Assembly: GCA_902802045.1 (NCBI GenBank)
Contig: CADCKQ010000010.1
Location: 1-56,689 of the forward strand
Direction of reading: 5' to 3'
Length of the DNA stretch: 56,689 nucleotides
DNA from: Oscillospiraceae bacterium
GTDB taxonomy: Bacteria; Bacillota; Clostridia; Oscillospirales; Oscillospiraceae
Part shown: positions 1 to 8,676 of the stretch, one piece after another
Layout: every line of letters starts with the position of its first letter
Numbering within the stretch: position 1 is the first letter of the stretch
Translations under genes and position numbers: made by a program
The notes under the pieces: model-generated
What the model was told of the DNA's origin: nothing
What the model saw: the letters and a program-made list of their open reading frames with translations, nothing else
The model's database searches: none

Positions 1-99
1 GCTCATGATCGTGGTATCTGCCACCATCTTTCCTGTCTCATCGAGTATTACTGCTTTCGTATATGTAGATCCTACGTCGCAGCCGCCAAAGTATTTCAT
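1..99 (-). CDS. 2-hydroxyacyl-CoA dehydratase activator, HgdC/BadF family (partial, 5' part only)
   Basis: Only the first 33 codons lie in the window; the gene continues beyond the left edge. The product starts MKYFGGCDVGSTYTKAVILD, the phosphate-binding motif (DVGST) of the ASKHA-fold ATPases that activate 2-hydroxyacyl-CoA dehydratases by ATP-driven one-electron transfer. The ATG at 97-99 follows a strong SD (GGAGG, about 107-113). It lies 59 bp downstream of the 596-residue dehydratase subunit on the same strand, so it is probably the last or near-last gene of that operon. Family assignment is strong; substrate is unknown. Confidence 0.85.
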   Translation of the reverse strand, partial: MKYFGGCDVGSTYTKAVILDETGKMVADTTIMS

Positions 100-158
100 A
101 TATTATTTCCTCCGATTTATTATTTCTTATTCAGTATAACTGTACTTTTGGATCCGGA

Positions 159-1949
159 TCACATGCAGACTTCATCTTCAAACTCAACGAGCGAAGGATC
201 CACAGGTTCTGCATTCTTTACTGTACGCATGTAATTTGAAACCTTGTCGCGCATCGTGCGTCTGGAAACCGTTCTCGGATCCATAAGGTCATGTTCGACC
301 CATATCAGGTCGTAACCGCGCTGACGGCCCTGTTCATCCAGAATACCCTGGACAGTTGCCATATTCTTGCACGCGACGTTCTGATACATGATTACGAGCG
401 GAGCGTTCCATGCTTCGACCTGACGCCAGCATTCGTCAACAACATTCTGGTAGCCGCCGTTGGTGTGGCGTCTCATGACCATACGCTCGTAGAGACGCGC
501 AAGGTCACGGAGAGCTTCTTCCTTATCCTCAGTCTCGAGGTGCTTTGTGAAGTTAAGGGATTCCATCTCAACAAGGACATTGATGCCCCAGCAGTTTGCA
601 GCCCAGTTGGAGAAGTTCGCATAGTAGTGTGCAGGGCAGGACCAGACAAGTGCTCTGTATTTCATTTTCCCGGGCCACGGCTCTTCCTTGGCTGCGTATG
701 CCTTCTGAAGGATCTTGGAGACCTTCTGCTGCGTTATGAAGGTCCTCGGGTCGGCGCCGCCGTCCATCTCGTAATTCCACTTGCGGTACAGCTCATAAGC
801 GGGACCGAGAAGCTGCGGATAGGCGGATTTGTTGATCTCCCATTTCTCGAGCTCGTAATCCGTCTCGGCGTTGAAGCGTTTGATCTGCGTGAAATATGCA
901 TCCCAGGACCACTTCTGTCCGGTCTTCTCTTCTATGAATTTTATGCAGGCTTTGATATCCTCTGCGCCCATCTGGACTGTCTCTTCGTCAGCATATCTGA
1001 CCGGGAAGCAGAGATGGAATACCGGAATATCCGGGAAGCGTCTCGAGAAGTAGGAGGACGCCATTGTGGAACCGTCGCACGGCATTGAGGAGGAGATGAA
1101 TCCAGCGCCGATGTCCGGCTCGGCATCCACGACCAGGGAGCCGCACTCCGAGGAAGGAACGGGGCAAGTGTCCGCGGGAAGACCGAAGGACTCGACCGCA
1201 TCTATGTACGGGATGCAGACGAGCTGGTCTATCTCGGAGACGAGGAACACGGGCAGCAGCTGGTGAGGCAGACCGAGCACTCCCGGGAAACCGGCCATGA
1301 TCTGGCCCATGGTCATCTCGTCGAAGGTTATCATCATCTTGTTGAGTTCATCGCTGTTGCCGTTCTTGCGGTCGGCCTTGGCTATGAATACAAGGTTCTC
1401 TGCAACATAACGGAATATGTCGTACATGAACATGTGGCTCATGCGGAGGTTCGACCCTCTCATGCCCATCAGGTTCTTGTCGAGGAATCCGTGGCAGCAG
1501 AAATAGGATATCCACCAACGGTAGTAGAATGTGGCGTTGAGAGCGGGCACAAGGTCCTTTGAGAATGTGCCGAGCAGCATGCCCCACATTCTTGCCCATT
1601 CCCAGAAGTCATACGCCGTATCTTTTATTCCGCGCCATTCGCGGCGTACTGTCGCCATGGATCCCGATTTGTAGAGACGTCCGAGACGTTTCTCGCCGTG
1701 GAGTATTGCTTCTTTCTTTTCCTCCGGGGTGCAGGCCATGAACGCATTATATTCTTCAGCAGCTCTCTTGCCGAAATCGACCCAGCCCTTGCAGAAGCTC
1801 TTTGCAGTTGCGCTCCAGTCAGTCTCTCCGAGCATCTCGCCGAAAATGCCCATAACCTCCATCAGGTTCTTGCCCTGGGCCTTCCAGTCTATATTGTCCT
1901 TGGCCTTGAAAAATCTGGGATTCGGAAACTGTATCTTTTCCTTTGCCAT
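159..1949 (-). CDS. 2-hydroxyacyl-CoA dehydratase, large (alpha/HgdA-like) subunit, unusually long
   Basis: A 596-residue protein of the 2-hydroxyglutaryl-CoA dehydratase D-component family. Such enzymes use an electron from the activator and a [4Fe-4S] cluster to remove water from (R)-2-hydroxyacyl-CoA in amino-acid or lactate fermentation. Candidate cluster cysteines are C151/C152 (FCCHGF), C262 and C269 (CPVPSSECG) and C291 (MPCDGS). The ATG overlaps the stop of the preceding subunit by one base and has a GGAGGG ribosome site, so translation is probably coupled. The length exceeds the roughly 420-480 residues usual for HgdA/LcdA; the extra material is mainly a helical N-terminal region of about 120 residues. 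The substrate (glutamate-, lactate- or phenyllactate-derived) cannot be read from sequence. Confidence 0.85.
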   Translation of the reverse strand: MAKEKIQFPNPRFFKAKDNIDWKAQGKNLMEVMGIFGEMLGETDWSATAKSFCKGWVDFGKRAAEEYNAFMACTPEEKKEAILHGEKRLGRLYKSGSMATVRREWRGIKDTAYDFWEWARMWGMLLGTFSKDLVPALNATFYYRWWISYFCCHGFLDKNLMGMRGSNLRMSHMFMYDIFRYVAENLVFIAKADRKNGNSDELNKMMITFDEMTMGQIMAGFPGVLGLPHQLLPVFLVSEIDQLVCIPYIDAVESFGLPADTCPVPSSECGSLVVDAEPDIGAGFISSSMPCDGSTMASSYFSRRFPDIPVFHLCFPVRYADEETVQMGAEDIKACIKFIEEKTGQKWSWDAYFTQIKRFNAETDYELEKWEINKSAYPQLLGPAYELYRKWNYEMDGGADPRTFITQQKVSKILQKAYAAKEEPWPGKMKYRALVWSCPAHYYANFSNWAANCWGINVLVEMESLNFTKHLETEDKEEALRDLARLYERMVMRRHTNGGYQNVVDECWRQVEAWNAPLVIMYQNVACKNMATVQGILDEQGRQRGYDLIWVEHDLMDPRTVSRRTMRDKVSNYMRTVKNAEPVDPSLVEFEDEVCM

Positions 1950-3145
1950 TATTTGATACCCTCCTCTTTATGGATTCTCTTGATCTCGAGGGATTCGACG
2001 AAGGCTTGTACGCGTGTCCTGAGCTGTCCGGAATTACCGTTGTTGTAAAGTCTGTCGATGGACAGTATCGGCCAGCCGTATTCGTCATGCATGATATGCG
2101 ATACCAGCGCGCGTTCAAAGCCCCAGTAGTCACAGTACTTCATTTGCTCATAGATTATGCCTTCGGCGTTGAACTCCCTAGCCAGGCGGTCAGCAGTCGT
2201 GCGGCGCTGAAGGACCTTTTCGTCTGAAATATACCTGGCGCACTCAGAGTGCTCCATCTCGAACAAGCATATCTGACGGAGAGCATCTTCATCATCCTTG
2301 AGTTCGATTACTTCTCTTCCCGGCGTGGAGCCGAAGCAGTAGCGGTCAGATACTACAAGTGCTCCGCAGCCTTCAATTAGCTTTGTGAGGCTCGGATCGT
2401 CTATCTCGGAACCAACGATCGCGACTCTTGCCCTGTAAGGATTTACTTTATCGGGTTTGCGCTTTTTAAGCTCATCCAGAGTATCTCTAAGATACGGAAG
2501 GATACGCGCCTTCGGGCAGGTATAAGAGACAAGGTTAAGAACGTGGTACTCATATCCTGTAATGACAGGATTATCTGCCTTGCGCATCTGTCCGATCTCA
2601 GTAAGGATCTGGCAGACTTCATTGTGTTCTTTTACTGCCTTGCGGATAGCGGCATCGGAGGTGTCAACTCCGTAGACTTCCGTAAGTCTGTCCAGAACAC
2701 GCAACCTCATCTGCTTGACATAGGAGTCAAGCGTATAGTCCGTAATCTTATACGGAATGTCGCAGTGGGTTACGAAAAAACCGGGCTTGTCGTTGACATT
2801 GAGTATTTCGAAATGCTCCATGGCGCGGTTCATCATGGAACACGCGTCAACGCCTATCAGGGCGTCGAGGAACTGGTATCCGCCTTCAATGGCTCTCTCG
2901 ACTAAAGCTCTTGCATACTCGCATGTGTAGTTGGACATGTAGTAAGTGGCTATGTCGATCGATCCGGTGTTTGGAGCACGGAGACGTACCGAAAAACACT
3001 TGTCTACATTCAGCAGAGCCTCGGGCACATGGTAACAGGTATAACCTATCGCCAAGCCGCCCTCGGCCTGTGCTTGTTTGACAAGCTCATTGTCGGCGTT
3101 CTCAAGCAGATTTTCGAAATAAATCATGTGCTTAAGATCTTTCAA
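1949..3145 (-). CDS. 2-hydroxyacyl-CoA dehydratase, small (beta/HgdB-like) subunit
   Basis: About 398 residues, the usual size of the HgdB/FldC subunit. The family hallmark near the N-terminus is GYTCYHVPEALL, and further cysteines occur in NYTCEYA and GVDACSM; together they can ligate the second [4Fe-4S] cluster of the dehydratase heterodimer. I chose the TTG at 3145 because AGAGGTG sits six bases upstream; a GTG three codons earlier overlaps that ribosome site. The gene lies between the CooC-like ATPase (37 bp upstream) and the large subunit (1-bp overlap). Family is clear; the exact substrate and start are less certain. Confidence 0.85.
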   Translation of the reverse strand: MKDLKHMIYFENLLENADNELVKQAQAEGGLAIGYTCYHVPEALLNVDKCFSVRLRAPNTGSIDIATYYMSNYTCEYARALVERAIEGGYQFLDALIGVDACSMMNRAMEHFEILNVNDKPGFFVTHCDIPYKITDYTLDSYVKQMRLRVLDRLTEVYGVDTSDAAIRKAVKEHNEVCQILTEIGQMRKADNPVITGYEYHVLNLVSYTCPKARILPYLRDTLDELKKRKPDKVNPYRARVAIVGSEIDDPSLTKLIEGCGALVVSDRYCFGSTPGREVIELKDDEDALRQICLFEMEHSECARYISDEKVLQRRTTADRLAREFNAEGIIYEQMKYCDYWGFERALVSHIMHDEYGWPILSIDRLYNNGNSGQLRTRVQAFVESLEIKRIHKEEGIK

Positions 3146-3182
3146 ATGATACACCTCTTTTTCTTATCAGATTTTATTTAAA

Positions 3183-3947
3183 TTAAAGGATCTCCATTTT
3201 TACAAGGGCTTCTTTTGCGCCCTTAAGAAGCGCAGATTCCTCGGGAAGGTCCATAACGCTTCTGCCTTTTATATCATTGGCTGCAAACACGGTGTCGGAT
3301 GGAATGCATGCAAGCACTTCCACTCCCGGAACGCTTATCAGCCCTGCAAGTTCCGGATTCGTCATTCTGTTAATAACAGCTCCGATCTTTTCGTATACGA
3401 TGAGATCGTCTGCCACACTTTTGATCGTTGAGATGACCTGGTTGCCTTTTTTGCTCTGGTCAGAAACCAGGAGCAGATGGGTAACTTTATCCATGACTCT
3501 GCGCTGGATCTGCTCTATACCTGCCTCGGCATCAATTACAACATAGTCAAAACTGTTGGCGAGGAGGCTGATGACTTCCTTGAGATAAGAATTGACTTTG
3601 CAATAGCATCCGCTGCTCTCAGGTCTGCCAATGCTCAAAAAAGCAAAGCCCGGCATCTCGACGAGTGCGTCGAATATCTTAAACCTGGCTTCGCTCAGCA
3701 GCTCAAGAGCTTCTCTGGTCTCGCCGTTTTCTACGCTGTCAACGATGCTCATACGAATGTCATCCAGAGTCATTTTGACATCCACTCCAAGCGCGACAGA
3801 AAGACCTACAGCAGGGTCTGCATCGATTGCGAGGATCTTTTTATCCGGGAAATTATCGACCAGATGCCGTACTATACAGGCGGAAATAGAAGTCTTGCCG
3901 ACGCCGCCCTTGCCGACGACGGCAATTATTTTTGCTTTATTATCCAT
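3183..3947 (-). CDS. CooC-like P-loop ATPase (MinD/ParA superfamily)
   Basis: A 254-residue SIMIBI-class ATPase. It has the deviant Walker A GKGGVGKT at residues 12-19, a switch-like DADPAVG at 43-49 and a Walker B region DYVVIDAEAG near 134. A CYC motif at C114/C116 matches the CxC of CooC, the ATPase that helps load nickel into carbon-monoxide dehydrogenase. The ATG at 3947 follows GGAAGGG; an in-frame GTG nine codons upstream lacks a ribosome site. It is the first gene of the dehydratase operon, suggesting a role in metal-cluster assembly or reactivation for that system. That role is inference: no CODH gene is visible here. Confidence 0.8.
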   Translation of the reverse strand: MDNKAKIIAVVGKGGVGKTSISACIVRHLVDNFPDKKILAIDADPAVGLSVALGVDVKMTLDDIRMSIVDSVENGETREALELLSEARFKIFDALVEMPGFAFLSIGRPESSGCYCKVNSYLKEVISLLANSFDYVVIDAEAGIEQIQRRVMDKVTHLLLVSDQSKKGNQVISTIKSVADDLIVYEKIGAVINRMTNPELAGLISVPGVEVLACIPSDTVFAANDIKGRSVMDLPEESALLKGAKEALVKMEIL

Positions 3948-3990
3948 ACGAGATACCCTTCCTGCAGAATACACCTATCCTATTATGCGC

Positions 3991-4019
3991 ATTTTATCAT
4001 AAATGCCATCTGTTCGCAA
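3991..4019 (-). promoter_or_regulatory. Sigma-A-type promoter of the dehydratase operon
   Basis: On the minus strand TTGCGA (4014-4019), a 17-bp spacer and TAAAAT (3991-3996) lie about 45 bp upstream of the CooC-like gene. It is the only good promoter before the four-gene block. Confidence 0.55.
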
Positions 4020-4045
4020 GGCGATACTTCGGGAAAAGGGCTATA

Positions 4046-4076
4046 CAAAATCGCGTGAACTGTAAAAGTCACGCGA
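4046..4076 (-). terminator. Intrinsic terminator after the HEYGH-protein gene
   Basis: Stem TCGCGTGA/TCACGCGA with a 10-base loop, followed on the minus strand by TTTTG. It lies just past the stop of the gene at 4086-4532. Confidence 0.65.
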
Positions 4077-4085
4077 CTTGAGTTT

Positions 4086-4532
4086 TTACCAGTCTATCGG
4101 CTTCTTGCCTGTTGCCTTTTCTCCCAGATGATTTGCCCAGTTTTCCGGATATCTCACAGAATACTTTTCAGAAGGCCTCCTGCCTCTTTTTTTCAAAAAA
4201 CTGAAATAGCGGAAACGGAGCATTGAAGGAAGCCCGACCACCAGAGGAAAAAAAGGACCGAGTATCATCGATTGGACCGTATGCCCGTATTCATGGCTCA
4301 GGACTTTATCGTATGTTGCCACGGGGAGCATGTCATCCGTAAATATAAACATGCCCATCGCGAAATAACCCTTGCGGGCTCTTTTCCTGTTTGTATAATG
4401 CGTGACTATCGCGTTTTTGTATCTGTGCCAGTCTTTCTGGCGCCACAGCATCGCCATACAGAGTCCTGAGAAGTTCTGTATGAAACCCCAGGTCCACTGG
4501 ATCACAAAGCATATAATAAACTGAATATCCAT
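4086..4532 (-). CDS. Small HEYGH-motif (putative zinc metalloprotease-like) membrane-associated protein
   Basis: A 148-residue protein. The HExxH zinc motif is at residues 80-84 (SHEYGHTVQS), with a downstream PENWAN segment whose Glu could be the third ligand. The N-terminus (IQFIICFVIQWTWGF) is hydrophobic and could be a membrane anchor. I chose the ATG at 4532 over one 12 codons earlier because GGTGATG stands just upstream and the earlier ATG has no ribosome site. It is monocistronic, between its own terminator and the HU gene. The fold resembles short HEYGHT proteins seen in anaerobes; proteolytic activity is unproven. Confidence 0.6.
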   Translation of the reverse strand: MDIQFIICFVIQWTWGFIQNFSGLCMAMLWRQKDWHRYKNAIVTHYTNRKRARKGYFAMGMFIFTDDMLPVATYDKVLSHEYGHTVQSMILGPFFPLVVGLPSMLRFRYFSFLKKRGRRPSEKYSVRYPENWANHLGEKATGKKPIDW

Positions 4533-4624
4533 TTCATCACCGCGTAATATTATAAACTTCTCTCTCATATTTTACTACAGAAATTTCCGGGCGGCGGTCC
4601 GGATCCCGGATCAAACGCTTATAA

Positions 4625-4660
4625 AACAAAAGAAGCGCCGGCTGCCGGCACTTCTTTTTG
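4625..4660 (-). terminator. Terminator of the HU gene
   Basis: GC-rich hairpin (GCCGGC repeated about a one-base centre) enclosed by AAAGAAG/CTTCTTT arms, ending in T-rich sequence on the minus strand, 20 bp after the HU stop. Confidence 0.65.
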
Positions 4661-4680
4661 TTTGAACATGTACACCGCTG

Positions 4681-4953
4681 TCAGTTGACTTTGTCCTTGA
4701 AAGCTTTGCCGGCCTTGAACACGGGAGTGTTGCTTGCGGCAATGTCGATGGTCTCGCCGTTTGCGGGATTGCGGCCCTGACGTGCGCCACGGTGCTTGCA
4801 GGAGAAAGTCCCGAAACCGGCAATGGCAACGGGTTCGCGGGCAGCCAGAGAATCCATGATGCCGTTGAGGACGCTGTTCACAACAGCAGCAGATTCTTTC
4901 AGGCTGATTTCGTTCTCAGCGGCAACCTTCCTGATAAGTTCGGTTTTATTCAT
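4681..4953 (-). CDS. hup: HU family histone-like DNA-binding protein
   Basis: A 90-residue nucleoid protein that binds and bends DNA as a dimer. The HU/IHF signature begins at GFGTFSCKHRGARQGRNP (residues 46-63) and continues with an intact NGE turn. Length matches bacterial HU exactly. SD AAAGGAGA precedes the ATG. It has its own promoter (4998-5026) and terminator (4625-4660), consistent with strong monocistronic expression. Confidence 0.95.
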   Translation of the reverse strand: MNKTELIRKVAAENEISLKESAAVVNSVLNGIMDSLAAREPVAIAGFGTFSCKHRGARQGRNPANGETIDIAASNTPVFKAGKAFKDKVN

Positions 4954-4997
4954 TGCAATCGTCTCCTTTCCGTTTTTGACCGTATATCGGTATATTT

Positions 4998-5026
4998 ATT
5001 ATATCAAATATCCTGCAGCGGGTAAA
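4998..5026 (-). promoter_or_regulatory. Promoter of the HU gene
   Basis: Minus-strand TTTACC (5021-5026), 17-bp spacer, consensus TATAAT (4998-5003). A short inverted repeat, ACCG-ATATA-CGGT, follows in the leader. Confidence 0.6.
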
Positions 5027-5110
5027 GTAGGAAAAGTCCCGATAGGATCCCGCCCGTAAATCAGCAGGTAATAGCCAAGCCATGCCAGATACTGTGCCAA
5101 GCTCTTTTTC

Positions 5111-6649
5111 CTATTCTTTCTCGCTCAGTCTGCCCAGTATCTCCCAGGCAAAGGCGTCCTTTTTCCGCTCGCTTTCTGCCAGTTCCTTATAGGGTACAAG
5201 CATCGGGTGCCGCCGCTTTTCGTCGTTTCGTACCGGATCATATTTCCAGTTGAACATCTGATAAAATCGCATCCAGCGCCGGTGTTCCATCTCCAGCATA
5301 CGGTCGGCACGATCGACGCAAAACTCCCGATAGCGCGCATATGCCCTCGCACAGTCTGCGCGGCTCAGTTCCGTCAATGTCTCGTCCTGCAGCAAAAAGC
5401 GTGCTTTGACAATCAGATGGTCAGCTGCAGCGATGTTCGACTGACGCATAAAGGAACCCAGTTCTTCCCATGGGGTCGGCGAACCTGAGGCCTCGTTGTA
5501 GATATCGTTCATCAGCCGTGCTTTGCGGTTGATCTCGTCCTTTATCACAAACTCCGGACGCATGTTCTCATCCCTGCCGCCGAAGCTCTCTATTCCGGGC
5601 ACGCGCTCCGGCAGACGGACATGCAGTGCGGCCGCAGTGCTGAACCAGGTCCGGAGTTCTTCCCAGATTTTGAAATTGAGCTCCTCGTCGTCATAGGCCA
5701 CCAGAATACGATCCGCCCGCTGCAACAATTCTCTGGCCACGGCCCAGTCTTCCGTGTGGAAAATGAGCGCGTCCTCTCCGGTCTTTTCCGCAGACAGCGC
5801 ACGCACCGCCTCAGGATGCAGCGCAGCGAAGCCCGCTGTGTCATCGAACACATGGTATTCGGTGTTTTGCCCGCTCTCGAAAACGTTGGTTATCAGCGCG
5901 CGCTCGAGCAGAGCGCTTCCCGCCTCGCCGCAGCCGAGCAGCACGACGCAGTGCTCGTCCGAACGGAGGGGATGGTTTTTCCAGTAACTGCGGCTCATCG
6001 CATCCAGAGGGCTGAAGATCTCCATATTACCGGACAGCCGATCGATCGGCGCTTCGGATTTGCAGACGCAGGCAGCGCCGCACTCACAGGCAGCCAGCGC
6101 CCCGCTGACATTTTCCCAATCATTTTGGCCCAGGAAAAAGAACCGAAGTCCCTGCGTTCCGCCGCGCAGGCGTATCAGTTCCGAGTGTGTCCAGTCAAAG
6201 CGCAGCACCGCCGGTCCCTCAGCAAGTTTTTCCCCGCCTGCCGGGAAAATCAGCAGGCAATCCGGATCATCCTTCTGCAGCGCACGGGCAAGCGCGGCCG
6301 CGTCCTCGTTCTCCTCATGAAAGACATACCAGCGTTTTGCCTTTCCGCGGCGCATACGCACACGCGGAAGGAACTCTCCGCTCAGGAGCCTGATTACGAG
6401 GCCGATCAGAGCAGTCAGGATACCGATGCTGCATAGGGCGAACACGACGCCGATCACGCGGCCTGCGGGCGTCACCGGAGACAGATCGCCGTAACCGACC
6501 GTGGTCATCGTAATCAGTGAGAACCAAACCGCTTCCCCAAAGGTGCGGATACTGGCCTCGGGGCTTCCGCCCTCCGCCGCCAACAGCAGAAGAAGCAGCA
6601 CGAAATAGATTGCAAGCGCAACCAGTATACGTTTAATGTGTTTCTTCAT
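5111..6649 (-). CDS. Two-TM potassium channel with cytosolic RCK-like region and C-terminal RyR-like domain
   Basis: 512 residues. Transmembrane helix about 7-24, pore loop with canonical filter TVGYGD at 50-55, second helix about 64-88, then a long cytosolic part. The middle contains Rossmann-like stretches (RWYVFHEENED near 106, CVVLLGCGEAGSALLE near 235) resembling TrkA-N/RCK sensors. The last ~60 residues contain MEHRRWMRFYQMFNW and HPMLVPYKEL, which closely resemble the ryanodine-receptor RyR repeat. Its start overlaps the stop of the upstream partner by four bases (ATGA), so both are co-translated. The region is visibly more GC-rich than its surroundings. Channel assignment is strong; ligand and physiology are unknown. 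Confidence 0.8.
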   Translation of the reverse strand: MKKHIKRILVALAIYFVLLLLLLAAEGGSPEASIRTFGEAVWFSLITMTTVGYGDLSPVTPAGRVIGVVFALCSIGILTALIGLVIRLLSGEFLPRVRMRRGKAKRWYVFHEENEDAAALARALQKDDPDCLLIFPAGGEKLAEGPAVLRFDWTHSELIRLRGGTQGLRFFFLGQNDWENVSGALAACECGAACVCKSEAPIDRLSGNMEIFSPLDAMSRSYWKNHPLRSDEHCVVLLGCGEAGSALLERALITNVFESGQNTEYHVFDDTAGFAALHPEAVRALSAEKTGEDALIFHTEDWAVARELLQRADRILVAYDDEELNFKIWEELRTWFSTAAALHVRLPERVPGIESFGGRDENMRPEFVIKDEINRKARLMNDIYNEASGSPTPWEELGSFMRQSNIAAADHLIVKARFLLQDETLTELSRADCARAYARYREFCVDRADRMLEMEHRRWMRFYQMFNWKYDPVRNDEKRRHPMLVPYKELAESERKKDAFAWEILGRLSEKE

Positions 6650-8517
6650 CGGTTCCGCTTCCCTTCTTCTGCCTGCAGAAGACGAGGCAGCGTTAGTACA
6701 TTGTTGATATCCATCTGCTGATAATCGACTTCCCGCCCTGTGATGGCGCTCTCCCGCGCCGAAAGTTCATCCAGAGCATCCCAATCGATCAGGCAGGCAT
6801 GCGTGCGCTCCTCCGCGTTCTTGGAGAGTTTGACCGGACAGGGCACTCCCTCTTCCCGGCATCTGCGCCAGATCTTCTCATTGGCGGTAAACTCCTCTTC
6901 GCTCATGGGCCGGTACCCCATGGCAAAGTGGAACGCCATCCAGCGCAGGTGTTCGGTCTCGCCGAGGGTCCGGAGAAGCGCCTCCGGGGGAGGCCACGCT
7001 CCGGCGAGCACTTCCTCCCTTGTGCATCCCGCAGCCCGCAGGAAGGCGTGGGCAAAATCCGCTGACGCGCGGGAGGACATACGCCCGAAGCTGTCACAGG
7101 ACAGCCATTTTTCCCAGTCGCTGCACCCGCTGCCGTCATAGCTGGCGTTGAGCACGATGGCGCCGCAGTCGGCATACTCCGCAGAGAGGCAGGCACGGGA
7201 GCAGATGCTGCTCGTGAGTATCTCGCTTCCGATCCGCTCCTGATAGCGCACGCCTGTTTTGTCACAGCGCACAACGCATATGTTCTCCGCGTTCCGCCGC
7301 TTGAGAAACAGCATCAGGTTGTCGGAGATCTCCCGGTTGCGCTCCGGATCGCCGGTAGCGACCACAACAAGCTTGAGTGTGGAAAGCCGTTCTCCGATAT
7401 AATTGTAAAAACCGATGCCGCGCGCGTCTTCCTCGAAGCTGTGTATCTCATAGCGCTGGAACATTTCGGGGCAATCCGACTCGAGATAGCCGGCTTCCTC
7501 TTTGAAGTTCGGGGAGAACACGGCCGCGCGAAAATGCGAGCCCGCGAACTGCCCGTTCATGACCAGCTGCCTGAGGACCGCCTGGCCGTGCCTGCCGAAG
7601 CCCGCCACCACACATTCGAAATCCTCCTTCGCACGCCCATCGGCCCCGAAGGAGACGAGATCCCACGGCGGGACCATGCGGATCAGTGCCCGGGCGGCCA
7701 GCATGGCCGGCTCAAAGACATTGACAAAGCCGTAGCCGTAACGTTCTTCCGTCACCTGCAGCATGGACGAAATCACATCCTCCGCTCCGGGGAGTGTGAC
7801 GCTCGTCTTTTCCGCCGGGACACCCGCTTTATTCAGCGTATCGAGAAGCCTGAGCGCAAAAAACAGGTTTTTGTCCTCCGCCTCGTCCAGCGCGTAGACG
7901 CTGAGTTTTCTGCCCTTGAGGTGCAACCTGCGGATGCTGGCAGGCGCGGCAGAGGCGGCATTTTCTCCGGTGAGCACGGACAGGCCCGCGGCGTTGAGTT
8001 CAGCGATCTTTGCCGGCGCGGCCTCCCCGACAATGAAAACCACGGAGTTTCCGCCGTCCGCCAGGCACTCCTTGCCCAGGGCGATGCTGTTTTCATTGAG
8101 GCCGTAGATCAGGGTCAGCTCGCCGCGCCGCGACAGGAAGATCCGAAGCTGACGCATCAGCGCCGCGCCGAGCGTGTTCATCACGACGCTTGCCATGGAG
8201 CAGAAAGCAAGCATATGCACCAGCCAGAAGCCGAAGACTCCCGGCGGCGTCGAAACGATCCGGGCGCCTTTGATCGCGCTGAACTCATTGACGCCGACAA
8301 ACATTCGCAGCACAAAGACCGGCGTGCGCACCACAGTCAAGGGCAGGTCGCCGCTGAGCTCCATATAGCCCGCGCCGTAATAGATCAGTCCGCCGATCAT
8401 GGCGAGCGCCATCAGCCGGACGCTCAGCTTCGAGGCAGCAGCCGGTCTGAGAGCCAGATTCAGTATCAGCGCGAACAGGATCGCAGAGGCCAGAACGACA
8501 GCAGCGATGACAGACAT
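6646..8517 (-). CDS. Membrane protein with tandem RCK/TrkA-N-like domains and C-terminal RyR-like region
   Basis: About 623 residues from the ATG at 8517, chosen because AAGGAG lies 10 bases upstream; an ATG 15 codons earlier has only a weak GGG. Three or four N-terminal helices (the region to about residue 140) lack a TVGYGD filter, so this is probably not itself a pore. Two Rossmann-like domains follow (IYGLNENSIALG, and VVAGFGRHGQAVL with GxGxxG). The C-terminal part has EHLRWMAFHFAMGYRP and HACLIDWDALDEL, matching the RyR-like end of the downstream channel. It is co-transcribed with that channel from 8592-8620. Best reading: regulatory subunit of a nucleotide- or ligand-gated K+ channel (inference). 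Confidence 0.7.
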   Translation of the reverse strand: MSVIAAVVLASAILFALILNLALRPAAASKLSVRLMALAMIGGLIYYGAGYMELSGDLPLTVVRTPVFVLRMFVGVNEFSAIKGARIVSTPPGVFGFWLVHMLAFCSMASVVMNTLGAALMRQLRIFLSRRGELTLIYGLNENSIALGKECLADGGNSVVFIVGEAAPAKIAELNAAGLSVLTGENAASAAPASIRRLHLKGRKLSVYALDEAEDKNLFFALRLLDTLNKAGVPAEKTSVTLPGAEDVISSMLQVTEERYGYGFVNVFEPAMLAARALIRMVPPWDLVSFGADGRAKEDFECVVAGFGRHGQAVLRQLVMNGQFAGSHFRAAVFSPNFKEEAGYLESDCPEMFQRYEIHSFEEDARGIGFYNYIGERLSTLKLVVVATGDPERNREISDNLMLFLKRRNAENICVVRCDKTGVRYQERIGSEILTSSICSRACLSAEYADCGAIVLNASYDGSGCSDWEKWLSCDSFGRMSSRASADFAHAFLRAAGCTREEVLAGAWPPPEALLRTLGETEHLRWMAFHFAMGYRPMSEEEFTANEKIWRRCREEGVPCPVKLSKNAEERTHACLIDWDALDELSARESAITGREVDYQQMDINNVLTLPRLLQAEEGKRNR

Positions 8518-8591
8518 AGCACCGTTCTCCTTCGAATCGGAAAGGATCTGCTCCGAGAGCATAATTACCCAATGTACATTTATTCATTATT

Positions 8592-8620
8592 ATTATAAGT
8601 GTCCGTCATGTCTTTTTCAA
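8592..8620 (-). promoter_or_regulatory. Promoter of the channel/RCK operon
   Basis: Minus-strand TTGAAA (8615-8620), 17-bp spacer, TATAAT (8592-8597), about 75 bp before the ATG at 8517. Confidence 0.65.
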
Positions 8621-8676
8621 TCTATTTTTCGTCTCCAGGTTGCCTAAGTATTTTGAACTATTACGTCATAAACAGC

